This document shows positions 46,012 through 54,874 of a DNA stretch of 64,000 nucleotides, one piece after another. The translations under genes were made by a program, and so were the position numbers. The notes beneath the pieces were generated by a model. That model was not told the DNA's origin. It did not search any database and saw nothing but the letters and a program-made list of their open reading frames with translations. Location: assembly GCA_963663525.2 (NCBI GenBank), contig CAXXHC010000003.1, positions 310,001 through 374,000 on the forward strand, given 5' to 3'. Position 1 is the first letter of the stretch, and each line of letters starts with the position of its first letter. The stretch is from G963663525 sp963663525 (lineage in GTDB: Bacteria > Myxococcota_A > SURF-8 > G963663525).

Positions 46012-47196
46012 ATGAAGGATGTCGTCATCGTTTCCGCCGCCCGAACCCCGGTCGGAGCCTTTCAGGGCGCATTGTCCACCACCCCGGCGTGGAAACTCGG
46101 CGCGATAGCCATCAAGGGCGCGCTCGAAAAGGCGGGCGTCAAGCCAGAACAGGTGGATCACGTCATCATGGGCAACGTGCTGATGGCTGCCCAGGGACAG
46201 GCTCCCGCACGGCAGGCAACACTTGAGGCAGGCATTCCCGACAGCGCCACGACCTTTACCGTGAATAAAGTCTGCGGATCGGGACTGAAAACCGTGCATC
46301 TCGCTGCCCAGGCGATCATGTGTGGGGATGCGGAAATCGTCGTCGCCGGCGGTATGGAAAACATGACGATGGCCCCCTATGCCATGCCCCGCGCCCGAAG
46401 CGGTCTGCGCATGAACGCCGTGAAGGGCGATCTGCTCGACCTGATGGTCTACGATGGTTTGTGGGACCCCCAAAACGATCAGCATATGGGTAGCGCGGCG
46501 GATCTCTGCTCGCGTGAAAAAGACCTTCCCCGCGAAGCAATGGACGATTTCGCCGCCGAATCCTACCGACGCTCCCAGAAATCCATCGAGGACGGACTTT
46601 TCAAAGAAGAGATCGTGCCGGTGGAAGTCGCAGGGCGCAAAGGGCAGGTGACGGTTGTGGACACCGACGAAGGCCCGGCGATGGTCAAATTCGACAAGAT
46701 TCCCAAGCTTCGTCCCGCCTTCAACAAGGAAGGCACGGTTACGGCTGCCAACGCCAGTTCGATCAACGACGGCGCAGCCGCCGTGGTAGTGATGAGTGCC
46801 GACAAGGCCAAGGAACTCGGCCTGAAACCCATGGCCCGCTTCGTGTCCTACGCCGAAGGCGCGACTGAGTGGAAGTGGTTCACCATTGCCCCGCCGATCA
46901 GTATGCACAAAGCGCTGAAAAAAGCCGAAATGAAGATCGAAGATATCGACCTGTTCGAGATCAACGAAGCCTTCGCCTGCGTGACGATGTACGCCATGCG
47001 GGAGTTCGGCCTTGATAATTCCAGGGTCAACGTGCGTGGCGGCGCCATCGCCATCGGCCACCCCATCGGTGCGAGCGGCGCACGGCTGCTCGTGACTCTG
47101 CTGCACGCCATGAAGGATCGTGGCGACAAGACGGGCCTCGTCTCGCTGTGCATCGGCGGCGGCGAAGGCAACACGATGATCGTGGAAGCGCTGTAG
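46012..47196 (+). CDS. Acetyl-CoA acetyltransferase (thiolase)
   Basis: 394 residues. Thiolase with nucleophilic Cys in FTVNKVCGSGLKTV, FEINEAFA, the His motif GGAIAIGHPIGASGARLL and the second Cys in VSLCIGGGEGNTM. Cleaves 3-ketoacyl-CoA with CoA to acetyl-CoA in the degradation direction. ATG follows GGAGG. It is the first enzyme gene of the operon. Confidence 0.93.
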   Translation: MKDVVIVSAARTPVGAFQGALSTTPAWKLGAIAIKGALEKAGVKPEQVDHVIMGNVLMAAQGQAPARQATLEAGIPDSATTFTVNKVCGSGLKTVHLAAQAIMCGDAEIVVAGGMENMTMAPYAMPRARSGLRMNAVKGDLLDLMVYDGLWDPQNDQHMGSAADLCSREKDLPREAMDDFAAESYRRSQKSIEDGLFKEEIVPVEVAGRKGQVTVVDTDEGPAMVKFDKIPKLRPAFNKEGTVTAANASSINDGAAAVVVMSADKAKELGLKPMARFVSYAEGATEWKWFTIAPPISMHKALKKAEMKIEDIDLFEINEAFACVTMYAMREFGLDNSRVNVRGGAIAIGHPIGASGARLLVTLLHAMKDRGDKTGLVSLCIGGGEGNTMIVEAL

Positions 47197-47202
47197 TTTT
47201 TT

Positions 47203-47234
47203 CACGGCCCGCCGTCTTCGGCGGGCCGTGCCTT
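47203..47234 (+). terminator. Candidate terminator after thiolase
   Basis: CACGGCCCGCC / GGCGGGCCGTG, an 11-bp perfect stem with a short loop, followed by CCTTTT. The T-run is weak, so it may attenuate rather than stop transcription into the genes beyond. The 260 bases to the next gene hold a second small CCCGG-GAAA-CCGGG hairpin. Confidence 0.6.
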
Positions 47235-47455
47235 TTGGGTCGTTTTTTCTGGATTTGTGGGTTTTGGTTCTTTTTGGCTCGATTTGTTTCGAAAAGGTTT
47301 TTTTTAACGAAGCGTAGCCCGGGAAACCGGGTCGTCTTATTCGACAACTTGACCTTCCGTTCCGGAAGATCCACAGCTGATCCCGTCGGGGAATGTGGCT
47401 GTTATGGTTATTTTTCGGTCATTCGGAACGGAATGTGACAACGCGGGAGGGCGCG

Positions 47456-48304
47456 ATGCGGAAAATCGGTGTGGTCGGTTCCGGCCAGATGGGAAATGGA
47501 ATCGCTCAGGTGTCTGCGATGGCGGGCCTGGACGTGGTGATGCTCGACATCAATCTGGAATTCGTGGATCGGGGTCTGGCGACGATCGGCAACAGCCTGG
47601 ATCGGCTGGTGAAAAAGGAAAAAATCACTATCGCCGACAAAGCCGCCGTACTGGAACGCATCCAAGGTACGATCGATTACGCCGACTTCGCCGACTGCGA
47701 TATCGTGGTGGAAGCCGCCACCGAACGCGAGGATCTCAAGCGCGAAATTTTCGTCAAGCTCGACGAAATCTGCAAGCCGGAAGCGATTCTGGCGACCAAC
47801 ACCTCATCGATTTCCATCACCTGGATTTCGGCGGCGACAAAAAGGCCGGAGCAGGTAATCGGGATGCACTTCATGAATCCTGTGCCGGTGATGAAACTGG
47901 TCGAGATCATCGACGGTCTCGCCACCTCGCAGGCCACCCACGACGCGACCGTCGCTCTGGCGGAGAAAATGGGAAAAACCTGCGCCATTGCTCAGGATTA
48001 TCCGGGCTTCATCGCCAATCGCATCCTGATGCCGATGATTAACGAGGCGGTGTATTGCCTGATGGAAGGCGTCGGCGAGCGGGATGCCATCGACACCACC
48101 ATGAAACTGGGCATGAACCACCCCATGGGGCCGCTGGCGCTGGCGGATCTCGTCGGGCTGGACACCGTGCTTGCCATTTTGGAAGTGCTGCACAAGGGCT
48201 TGGGAGACAGCAAATACCGTCCCTGCCCTCTGTTGAGAAAGTACGTGGACGCCGGTTTCCTCGGTCGCAAGGCAGGCCGGGGATTTTACGACTACTCGAA
48301 GTGA
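47456..48304 (+). CDS. 3-hydroxyacyl-CoA dehydrogenase (3-hydroxybutyryl-CoA type)
   Basis: 282 residues, the short stand-alone form. NAD-binding GSGQMGNGIAQVSAM, catalytic region HFMNPVPVMKLVEII, QDYPGFIANRILMPMINEAV, NHPMGPLALADLVGLD and GRKAGRGFYDY are all present. Oxidises 3-hydroxyacyl-CoA to the 3-keto form, the step before thiolase. The start at 47456 has GGGAGG just upstream; the frame is open to 47393. Confidence 0.93.
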   Translation: MRKIGVVGSGQMGNGIAQVSAMAGLDVVMLDINLEFVDRGLATIGNSLDRLVKKEKITIADKAAVLERIQGTIDYADFADCDIVVEAATEREDLKREIFVKLDEICKPEAILATNTSSISITWISAATKRPEQVIGMHFMNPVPVMKLVEIIDGLATSQATHDATVALAEKMGKTCAIAQDYPGFIANRILMPMINEAVYCLMEGVGERDAIDTTMKLGMNHPMGPLALADLVGLDTVLAILEVLHKGLGDSKYRPCPLLRKYVDAGFLGRKAGRGFYDYSK

Positions 48305-48333
48305 ACGCGAATCCGAACGAATGAGGAGTGAAC

Positions 48334-49179
48334 ATGAGCTATACCTACGTAATCCTTGAGAAAACCGCCCCCGTCGCAAAACTGACGATCAACCGCCCCC
48401 GCGCCTTGAACGCGCTCAACACGGACGTTTTAAGCGACATCAAGGCCGCAATCGATGAGTTGCAGACGGTGCCGGGCGTCGGCGCGCTGATTATCACCGG
48501 TGCGAAGCACGAACTGACCGAAGAAGACATTCAAAAGGCCGAAGCCAAGGGTAAAAAAGCCCGTCCGTTGCCGCCGTCTTTCGTCGCCGGGGCGGACATC
48601 AAAACCATGCCGACGCTGACCCTCGACCAGGCCCGCGCCTTCGCCAGCCTGGGTCACGAAGTGATGCGGACGCTCGAAGAATTGCCTTATCCGGTGATCG
48701 CCGCCGTGGACGGCTTCGCTCTTGGTGGTGGCTGCGAACTGGCGTTGAGCTGCGACATGATTTATGCCTCCGACCGCTCTTTGTTCGGACAGCCGGAAGT
48801 CAACCTAGGCATCATTCCCGGTTTCGGTGGAACCCAGAGACTGGCGCGGCTGGTGAACCGTAACATCGCGAAAGAACTGATTTATACCGGCGATCACATC
48901 GACGCCGCCGAGGCGCTGCGCATCGGACTGGTGAACAAGGTGTTTCCTGCCGAGGAACTGATGGAGAACGTCGAGAAGCTGGCGAAAAAAATCTGCAGCA
49001 AAGGGCCGCTGGCGGTCAAGTACTCGAAGTATTCCATCAACGACGGCATGGACAAGCCGCTCGTCGAAGCCAACAAGCAGGAAGTGGATTACTTCGTGAA
49101 ATCGGTGGATACCGAGGACCGCGTGGAAGGCACCACGGCGTTCATCGAAAAACGCAAACCCGACTTCAAAGGCAAGTAA
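48334..49179 (+). CDS. Enoyl-CoA hydratase/isomerase (crotonase) with internal insertion
   Basis: 281 residues. Crotonase motifs: LTINRPRALNALN, FVAGADIKTM for the first oxyanion-hole loop, AVDGFALGGGCELALSCD and FGQPEVNLGIIPGFGGTQRL for the catalytic Glu region. An extra charged stretch of about 24 residues (residues 58-81, KHELTEEDIQKAEAKGKK and PLPP) sits before FVAGADIK, where most relatives are short. Hydrates trans-2-enoyl-CoA to 3-hydroxyacyl-CoA. ATG 48334 follows GAGGAG; 30 bases after the dehydrogenase. Confidence 0.92.
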   Translation: MSYTYVILEKTAPVAKLTINRPRALNALNTDVLSDIKAAIDELQTVPGVGALIITGAKHELTEEDIQKAEAKGKKARPLPPSFVAGADIKTMPTLTLDQARAFASLGHEVMRTLEELPYPVIAAVDGFALGGGCELALSCDMIYASDRSLFGQPEVNLGIIPGFGGTQRLARLVNRNIAKELIYTGDHIDAAEALRIGLVNKVFPAEELMENVEKLAKKICSKGPLAVKYSKYSINDGMDKPLVEANKQEVDYFVKSVDTEDRVEGTTAFIEKRKPDFKGK

Positions 49180-49222
49180 TCTCGAATAGTTAGGCCAATT
49201 GAGCCGCCGAAAAGGAGCTTTT

Positions 49223-50365
49223 ATGTTCGAACCGAACGAACAGCAGCAGATGATCCGCGACGAGGTGCGCCACTACGCACGGGGCGTGCTTGTCCCCAGG
49301 GCGGCGCGCCGGGACGAGGAGCACATCTTCCCTGCCGAGGAATACCGCGAAATGGCGGGACTCGGCCTGCTGGCGATGAACGTTCCGGAACAATACGGCG
49401 GCTCCGAGGTGGGCGTGGTCGCCTACGCCATGGCCGTGCAGGAAGTGGCGTATGCCGATGCCTCGGTGGCGGTCGGACTGTCGGTGACGAACATGGTCGC
49501 CGAGGCGCTGGTCAAGTTCGCGCAGCCAGAGGTGGTGGAGCGTTACGTGCCGAAAATCGCTTCCGGCGAATTCACGGCGGGAAGCTTTGCGCTATCCGAG
49601 GAATCCGCCGGTTCCGACCCCGGAGGCATGAAAACTCGTGCCGTGAAAAAGGGCGACCGCTGGATTTTGAACGGCACGAAGCTGTGGATCACCTCGGCGA
49701 CCCACTCCGGTGTATTCATCGTCTGGGCGCGAACCGAACCGGACATCAAAGGTCCGGGCGGACTTTCCGCATTTGCCGTTCCCGCCGACGCTCCCGGTCT
49801 GAGTGTGGGAAAAGCCGAACGAAAACTGGGACTTCTGGGGTCGAGCACCTGCGAGTTGGTGTTCGAGGACTGCGAAATCCCCGAAGATCACCTGTTGTAC
49901 GAGCGGGGTAAAGGATTCCGGGTGGCGATGATGGCCCTCGACGGCGGACGCATCGGCATCGGTAGCCAGGCGTGGGGCATTGGCTGCGCCGCACTCGATG
50001 CCGCGAAGGAACACGTCAAGCAGCGCAGGCAATTCGGTCGGGCGCTGGCGGATTTCCAGGGCACGCAATTCAAAATCTCCCAGCTTGCGACCGAGCGCGA
50101 CGCCGCATGGTTGCTGGTGATGCGTGCGGCGACGTTGAAGGAAGAGGGGCGTCCGTTCACGCGGGAAGCCTCGATGGGCAAGCTTTACGCCTCGGAATGG
50201 GCGAATCGCGCCTGCGCGGAATCGATTCAGATGCACGGCGGCATCGGCTACACGAAAGAGTTGCCGGTGGAGCGCTATTTCCGGGACGCACGGGTGACGA
50301 CGATTTACGAAGGTACGAGCGAGATCCAACGGATCGTCATCGCTCGTGAAGAACTTACAGACTGA
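49223..50365 (+). CDS. Acyl-CoA dehydrogenase, short/branched-chain type
   Basis: 380 residues. FAD enzyme of the ACAD family: FALSEESAGSDPGGMKTRA, KLWITSATHSGVFIVWA, RRQFGRALADFQ, QMHGGIGYTKELPVERYFRDARV, and the catalytic Glu in IYEGTSEIQRIVIAREEL. Makes 2-enoyl-CoA and passes electrons to ETF. ATG 49223 follows AAAAGGAG. 43 bases after the hydratase, same transcript. Chain specificity cannot be told from sequence alone. Confidence 0.92.
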   Translation: MFEPNEQQQMIRDEVRHYARGVLVPRAARRDEEHIFPAEEYREMAGLGLLAMNVPEQYGGSEVGVVAYAMAVQEVAYADASVAVGLSVTNMVAEALVKFAQPEVVERYVPKIASGEFTAGSFALSEESAGSDPGGMKTRAVKKGDRWILNGTKLWITSATHSGVFIVWARTEPDIKGPGGLSAFAVPADAPGLSVGKAERKLGLLGSSTCELVFEDCEIPEDHLLYERGKGFRVAMMALDGGRIGIGSQAWGIGCAALDAAKEHVKQRRQFGRALADFQGTQFKISQLATERDAAWLLVMRAATLKEEGRPFTREASMGKLYASEWANRACAESIQMHGGIGYTKELPVERYFRDARVTTIYEGTSEIQRIVIAREELTD

Positions 50366-50388
50366 CATTCGACACGCGGAGCCGAATC

Positions 50389-52077
50389 ATGACGAAACTG
50401 ATCGACGAAAACGCCCTGCGGGAGATCATCGAGCAAAAAGAATCCTGGACTTCCGGCGAACTGGCCAAGGTGCTGTCACGCTTTCCCGAAATGGACAAGC
50501 GTTTTAGCACCATCTCGGACATGGAGATCAAAAACCTCTACACGCCGGAAGATATCGCCGACCTGGACTACGAACGAGACCTGGGCAATCCCGGCCAGTA
50601 CCCGTTTACGCGGGGTGTACAGCCGACCATGTACCGAGGGCGCTACTGGACCATGCGCCAGTTCGCCGGATTCGGCACCCCGGAAGACACCAACAAGCGT
50701 TTTCATTTCCTGCTCGACCACGGTGAGACCGGCTTGTCCACCGCCTTCGATTATCCCACGCTGATGGGCTACGATTCCGACTCCGAGCGCTCCCACGGCG
50801 AGATCGGCAAATGCGGCGTGGCCATCGATTCGGTGCGAGACATGGAAGTGCTGTTCGACGGCATCCCACTGGATAAAGTCACCACCTCGATGACGATCAA
50901 CCCCCCGGCGTCGATCCTGTTGGCCATGTATCTCGTGGTTGCGGAAAAGCAGGGGATTCCCTACAACAAACTCGGCGGTACGAGTCAGAACGATATCTTG
51001 AAGGAATACATCGCCCAGAAGTCCTGGATTTTCCCGCCGCGTCCCTCGATGCGTCTCATCACCGACATGATCGAGTTCTGCACCGAACACGTGCCGAAGT
51101 GGAACACGATTTCGATTTCCGGCTACCATATTCGCGAAGCCGGTTCCACGGCGGTGCAGGAGTTGGCGTTCACCCTGGCCGACGGTATCGGATACGTGCA
51201 GGCCTGCGTGGATCGCGGCATGGACGTGGACGCCTTCGCCGGGAGGCTGTCGTACTTCTTCAACGCCCATTCGGATTTCTTCGAGGAACTCGCCAAGTAC
51301 CGGGCCGCACGGCGCATGTGGGCGAAGATTATGAAAGAGCGTTTCGGGGCGAAGAATCCGCGCTCGTGGATGCTTCGTTTCCATACCCAGACGGCGGGTT
51401 GTTCGCTCACGGCTCAACAGCCTTACAACAACGTGGTTCGCACGACGATCCAAGCCATGGCCGCCGTGATGGGCGGCACCCAGTCGCTGCACACGAATTC
51501 GCTGGACGAAACCCTTTCCTTGCCCACCGAATCCGCCGTCACGATCGCGCTGCGCACTCAGCAGATCATTGCCGAGGAATCCGGGATCACCAACACCATC
51601 GATCCGCTGGGCGGCAGTTATTTCGTCGAGGCGATGACGAACCGTATGGAAAAGGAAGCCTTCGAATACATTCATAAAATCGACGAAATGGGGGGCATCA
51701 TCCCCGCCATCGAACGCGGTTTTCCGCAAAAAGAAATCGCCGACGCCGCCTACCACTACAACCAGCAGACGGAATCTCTGGAAAAAACCGTGGTGGGCGT
51801 CAACAAATATAAAATGAAAGAAGAGGGCCGGATTCCGATTCTCTACATCGACGAGGAGGCCGAGCGCCGCCAGGTCGCCGCCTTGAAAAAGGTCAAGGCC
51901 GAACGGGACCAGGAGAAGGTAGCCAAGCATCTCGAAACGCTGCGCAACGTCGCCGGAAGCGGCGACAACACCTTCCCGCACATTCTCAACGCGGTGCGCG
52001 ACTACGTGACCGAGCAGGAAATCTGCGACGCCTTCCGGCAGGTTTTCGGCGAGTACCAGGATCCGGCCTACATTTAA
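50389..52077 (+). CDS. B12-dependent acyl-CoA mutase, large subunit (methylmalonyl/isobutyryl-CoA mutase family)
   Basis: 562 residues: the (beta/alpha)8 substrate domain without the B12 domain, which is the next gene. Motifs: RGRYWTMRQFAGFG, GLSTAFDYPTLMGYDSD, TTSMTINPPASILLAMY, SISGYHIREAGSTAVQELAF, FHTQTAGCSLTAQQPYNNVVRT, GGTQSLHTNSLDE. Wording such as LMGxDSD and GIGYVQA resembles isobutyryl-CoA-mutase-like enzymes more than true methylmalonyl-CoA mutase, where an Arg sits at the position of this Gln. So the substrate may be a branched acyl-CoA without a second carboxylate. Annotation by name alone would say methylmalonyl-CoA mutase. Confidence 0.85.
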   Translation: MTKLIDENALREIIEQKESWTSGELAKVLSRFPEMDKRFSTISDMEIKNLYTPEDIADLDYERDLGNPGQYPFTRGVQPTMYRGRYWTMRQFAGFGTPEDTNKRFHFLLDHGETGLSTAFDYPTLMGYDSDSERSHGEIGKCGVAIDSVRDMEVLFDGIPLDKVTTSMTINPPASILLAMYLVVAEKQGIPYNKLGGTSQNDILKEYIAQKSWIFPPRPSMRLITDMIEFCTEHVPKWNTISISGYHIREAGSTAVQELAFTLADGIGYVQACVDRGMDVDAFAGRLSYFFNAHSDFFEELAKYRAARRMWAKIMKERFGAKNPRSWMLRFHTQTAGCSLTAQQPYNNVVRTTIQAMAAVMGGTQSLHTNSLDETLSLPTESAVTIALRTQQIIAEESGITNTIDPLGGSYFVEAMTNRMEKEAFEYIHKIDEMGGIIPAIERGFPQKEIADAAYHYNQQTESLEKTVVGVNKYKMKEEGRIPILYIDEEAERRQVAALKKVKAERDQEKVAKHLETLRNVAGSGDNTFPHILNAVRDYVTEQEICDAFRQVFGEYQDPAYI

Positions 52078-52090
52078 GGAGAAACGAACG

Positions 52091-52516
52091 ATGAACCAGG
52101 GAAAAATACGAGTGATGGTCGCCAAGCCCGGCCTGGATGGCCACGACCGTGGCGCGAAAATCGTGGCGCGGGCGTTGCGAGACGCCGGAATCGAAGTGAT
52201 TTACACCGGGTTGCACCAGACGCCGGAGATGATCGTCAACGCGGCGATCCAGGAAGATGTCGATTTCGTGGGACTGTCTGTGATGTCCGGCGCTCACCGG
52301 GTGCTGTTTCAGAAAGTCACGGAGCTGCTCAATCAGCGCGGCGCGAACGATATTCTCGTATTCGGCGGCGGCATCATCCCGGACGAAGACATCGAGTTTC
52401 TCGAAAAGCTCGGCGTGACGGGGATTTTCCGTCCCGGCACGCCCACGGACGAAATCGTGCGTTTCGTGCGCGAAAAGGCCAAGACGAAAATGGAGTCTTT
52501 GGGCGCGGAGCTTTAA
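52091..52516 (+). CDS. B12-dependent acyl-CoA mutase, cobalamin-binding small subunit
   Basis: 141 residues. Cobalamin-binding Rossmann domain with base-off His in GLDGHDRGAKIVARALRDAG, then VDFVGLSVMSG and ILVFGGGIIPDEDI, the S-x-L and GG motifs. It completes the mutase holoenzyme with the gene 13 bases upstream. No MeaB/ArgK chaperone or epimerase is in the window. Confidence 0.92.
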   Translation: MNQGKIRVMVAKPGLDGHDRGAKIVARALRDAGIEVIYTGLHQTPEMIVNAAIQEDVDFVGLSVMSGAHRVLFQKVTELLNQRGANDILVFGGGIIPDEDIEFLEKLGVTGIFRPGTPTDEIVRFVREKAKTKMESLGAEL

Positions 52517-52638
52517 ACGGTTGTTGGTGAGCATTCCGAGAACGAGGAATGCAAACGATATCGAAGGGTTGAGTTCGTTCCTCGAAACGGAGCGGGCTTG
52601 CCGGAAGTTCTTTTAACCAGGAAAGGAAGGCTGTATCC

Positions 52639-54075
52639 ATGATTACTTTTTCGGAGCGCCAGTTGGCCACGCCGAAGCAAATGCGTCCGGTGTACATCGT
52701 CGCCGGAGGCATGAGCGATTTTCGTAAGCAGTATTGGGAGCGCAAGACGGAAGAATTGTGCATCGAGGCGTTTCGGCAGATGGCGCTGGACAACAACCTC
52801 AAGGTGGACGGCATCCGCGAGTTGAAAAGTTACATTCATAGCTGTTATTACGGGCACTTCGCCGACCACTTCGGCGACCAGTTGCTGGGCGAGGCCGTGA
52901 TTCACGACCGCCTGGGCCTGGATCCGTTGGGCAACATCGGCGTCAAGACCGGCGGCGCGACCGGCGGTTCCACGCTCTGGATGGCGGCCAACGCCGTGGC
53001 TTCCGGCTACTCGGACTGCGCTTTGGCGCTGGGCTGGGAACGCATGGACGAAGTGGACACATGGGTCGGCAACCACTACATTTCCACTGCCGCCGACAAA
53101 GATTACGAAACCGAACTGGGCCACATCTACACCGGCTACTATGCCCTGATGGCGCAGCGTTATTGGAAGATATTCGGCAAAAGCTCTCCGGAATTCCGGC
53201 GCACGATGTCGAAAATCGCCGTCAAGAACCGGGGTTACGGCTACCACAACCCCTACGCTCAGGGTGGCAAGAAAATCACCGTCGAGGATGTGGAAAACTC
53301 CCCCATCGTCGCCGATCCCCTGCGCTTCTACGATTGCTGCCTGATGTCGGTCGGTTCGTCCTGCGCGCTGCTGTGCGACGAGGACACCGCCTACAAACTC
53401 ACCGACAACCCGATCAAGTTCGACATCACCGCCGGTTCGCACACCCTGCGCACCGCCGACCGCCGCGACATGGAAATTCCCCTGCTGCCCAACGAAACCG
53501 CCGATCTGTACAAAGACCTTGGCGAGCGTTTCCCCGGCGGCGACCGCTATCCCGGCTTCACGGGCTTCCTCGCGGCGCGCATGGCGGCTTATTACGCCTA
53601 CCACATGACCGGCGTGACCGATCCGGTCGAAGATCTCGACGTGATCGAGTTGCACGACGCCTTCACGATTTCCGACATTCAGACCTACGAAGATATCGGC
53701 CTTCGTCCCTACGGACAGGGACCGGAATATATCGAAAGCGGCGACTGCTATCTGCGGCATCCCGAAACGGGCGAGCCGGGGCGGCTGCCTTCGAACCTCA
53801 GCGGAGGACTGCTGGGTTGTATGCACTCGGTGGGCGCTACGGGCATCATGCAGGTGGTGGAAGTCTTCTGGCAGCTTCGCAACCAATGGGAGAAGTTCCA
53901 CGCAGACCCGAAAATCTGGGAAAAATGGGGCAAGACCATCCCCGAAGATCAAGAGAACCTCCAGGTTCCCAACGCCCGGAGAGGACTGGCCATCAGCCAC
54001 GCGGGCGTCGGTTCTCACGTGACGTGCAGCATTTTGCAGCACCCGGACCATCTGCTCAAACCCCTGAACCGCTAA
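52639..54075 (+). CDS. Thiolase-superfamily protein lacking the nucleophilic Cys
   Basis: 478 residues. Thiolase fold of the archaeal/SCP-x type that pairs with DUF35. The segment NIGVKTGGATGGSTLWMAANAVASG aligns with the usual active-site stretch, but the Cys position (about residue 106) is Gly. The downstream His (GLLGCMHSVGATGIMQ) and the second Cys (GVGSHVTCSILQH) are kept. A Claisen or retro-Claisen mechanism through an acyl-enzyme is thus unlikely; it may catalyse a different C-C step or be a structural partner. Followed 19 bases later by the DUF35 gene. Confidence 0.8.
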   Translation: MITFSERQLATPKQMRPVYIVAGGMSDFRKQYWERKTEELCIEAFRQMALDNNLKVDGIRELKSYIHSCYYGHFADHFGDQLLGEAVIHDRLGLDPLGNIGVKTGGATGGSTLWMAANAVASGYSDCALALGWERMDEVDTWVGNHYISTAADKDYETELGHIYTGYYALMAQRYWKIFGKSSPEFRRTMSKIAVKNRGYGYHNPYAQGGKKITVEDVENSPIVADPLRFYDCCLMSVGSSCALLCDEDTAYKLTDNPIKFDITAGSHTLRTADRRDMEIPLLPNETADLYKDLGERFPGGDRYPGFTGFLAARMAAYYAYHMTGVTDPVEDLDVIELHDAFTISDIQTYEDIGLRPYGQGPEYIESGDCYLRHPETGEPGRLPSNLSGGLLGCMHSVGATGIMQVVEVFWQLRNQWEKFHADPKIWEKWGKTIPEDQENLQVPNARRGLAISHAGVGSHVTCSILQHPDHLLKPLNR

Positions 54076-54094
54076 GCAGACAAGGAGAAGAACC

Positions 54095-54595
54095 ATGAGA
54101 ACCTACGATTTCAACAACTTGCATCCCGATGCGACCATCGTCCGCCAACTGGACCCCATCGTCGTAGAAAAGCCGCGCAATCCCATTCACATGCATACCT
54201 ACGGAGGGGAGACGCGCTTTTTCAAGGCACTGACCGAGGGTCGACTGATCGCCACCAAGGCCGATCCCAACGGCGACAATCCCGGCGCATTCTATCTGCC
54301 GCCGCGCGTATACGACCCGGATACACTGGAGTTGGCCGAGTGGGTCGATGTCACCGATATCGCGATGAAAAAAGCGAAAATCCACACGCACATCACCGTG
54401 CATCATCCGGGCGCGTTCAACCGCGTGCCGTTTCCCTGCCATCTCATCAGCGTCGAAATCGAAGGCTGCGCCACGATCATGATGAGTTACCTCCTCGACG
54501 GCGAGCCGGAAATCGGCCTGCCCATCGAGCCGCGTTTCAACACCACGAGCCCCACGTATTCGATCCTAGATCTGCACTGGGTGCCGAAGAAGTAG
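54095..54595 (+). CDS. DUF35/OB-fold acyl-CoA-associated protein lacking zinc cysteines
   Basis: 166 residues. The OB-fold part is recognisable (LAEWVDVTDIAMKKAKIHTH, HLISVEIEGCATIMMSYLLDG). DUF35 proteins normally carry a CxxCG...PPRxxCPxC zinc ribbon; here the matching stretch EGRLIATKADPNGDNPG then PPRVYDPDT has no cysteines. DUF35 proteins pair with thiolase-like enzymes and shuttle CoA intermediates, which fits the upstream gene. Both partners have lost their key cysteines together. Confidence 0.8.
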   Translation: MRTYDFNNLHPDATIVRQLDPIVVEKPRNPIHMHTYGGETRFFKALTEGRLIATKADPNGDNPGAFYLPPRVYDPDTLELAEWVDVTDIAMKKAKIHTHITVHHPGAFNRVPFPCHLISVEIEGCATIMMSYLLDGEPEIGLPIEPRFNTTSPTYSILDLHWVPKK

Positions 54596-54601
54596 TTTTC
54601 G

Positions 54602-54637
54602 GGGACGGCGGACTTTCACGTTCGCCGTCCCGTTTTT
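54602..54637 (+). terminator. Rho-independent terminator of the acyl-CoA operon
   Basis: GGGACGGCG / CGCCGTCCC stem with a 12-base loop followed by GTTTTT, 7 bases past the DUF35 stop. The next 237 bases (to 54874) contain no gene. Confidence 0.85.
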
Positions 54638-54874
54638 CACGTTTTGTTGCAGGTTGTTTGTTTTCGTTCCGTTTTTTTTCTTTATTTCACGTTCCGTCGA
54701 GGAAGCGACGGACGATTTCCGATGTTTTTATCATAACCGAACCATCGACAGCTCAGGCGCCCCCGTTTTTACCGCGACCCCTCCTGTAGATCTCTCGTTT
54801 GACGCATGACTTGCGTAAAAAAGCCGGTTTTGCCGCCGATATGACGGTTTTTTCTACCCAGCAGGAGGAAGAGC

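Noticed and set aside
50476..52125. Long minus-strand frame of about 550 codons opposite the mutase large subunit
   Set aside because: High-GC shadow frame; the mutase motifs on the plus strand are complete and the neighbouring genes are tightly packed.
52513..54096. Long minus-strand frame opposite the thiolase-like gene
   Set aside because: Shadow of a GC-rich gene; no family motifs and no ribosome site.
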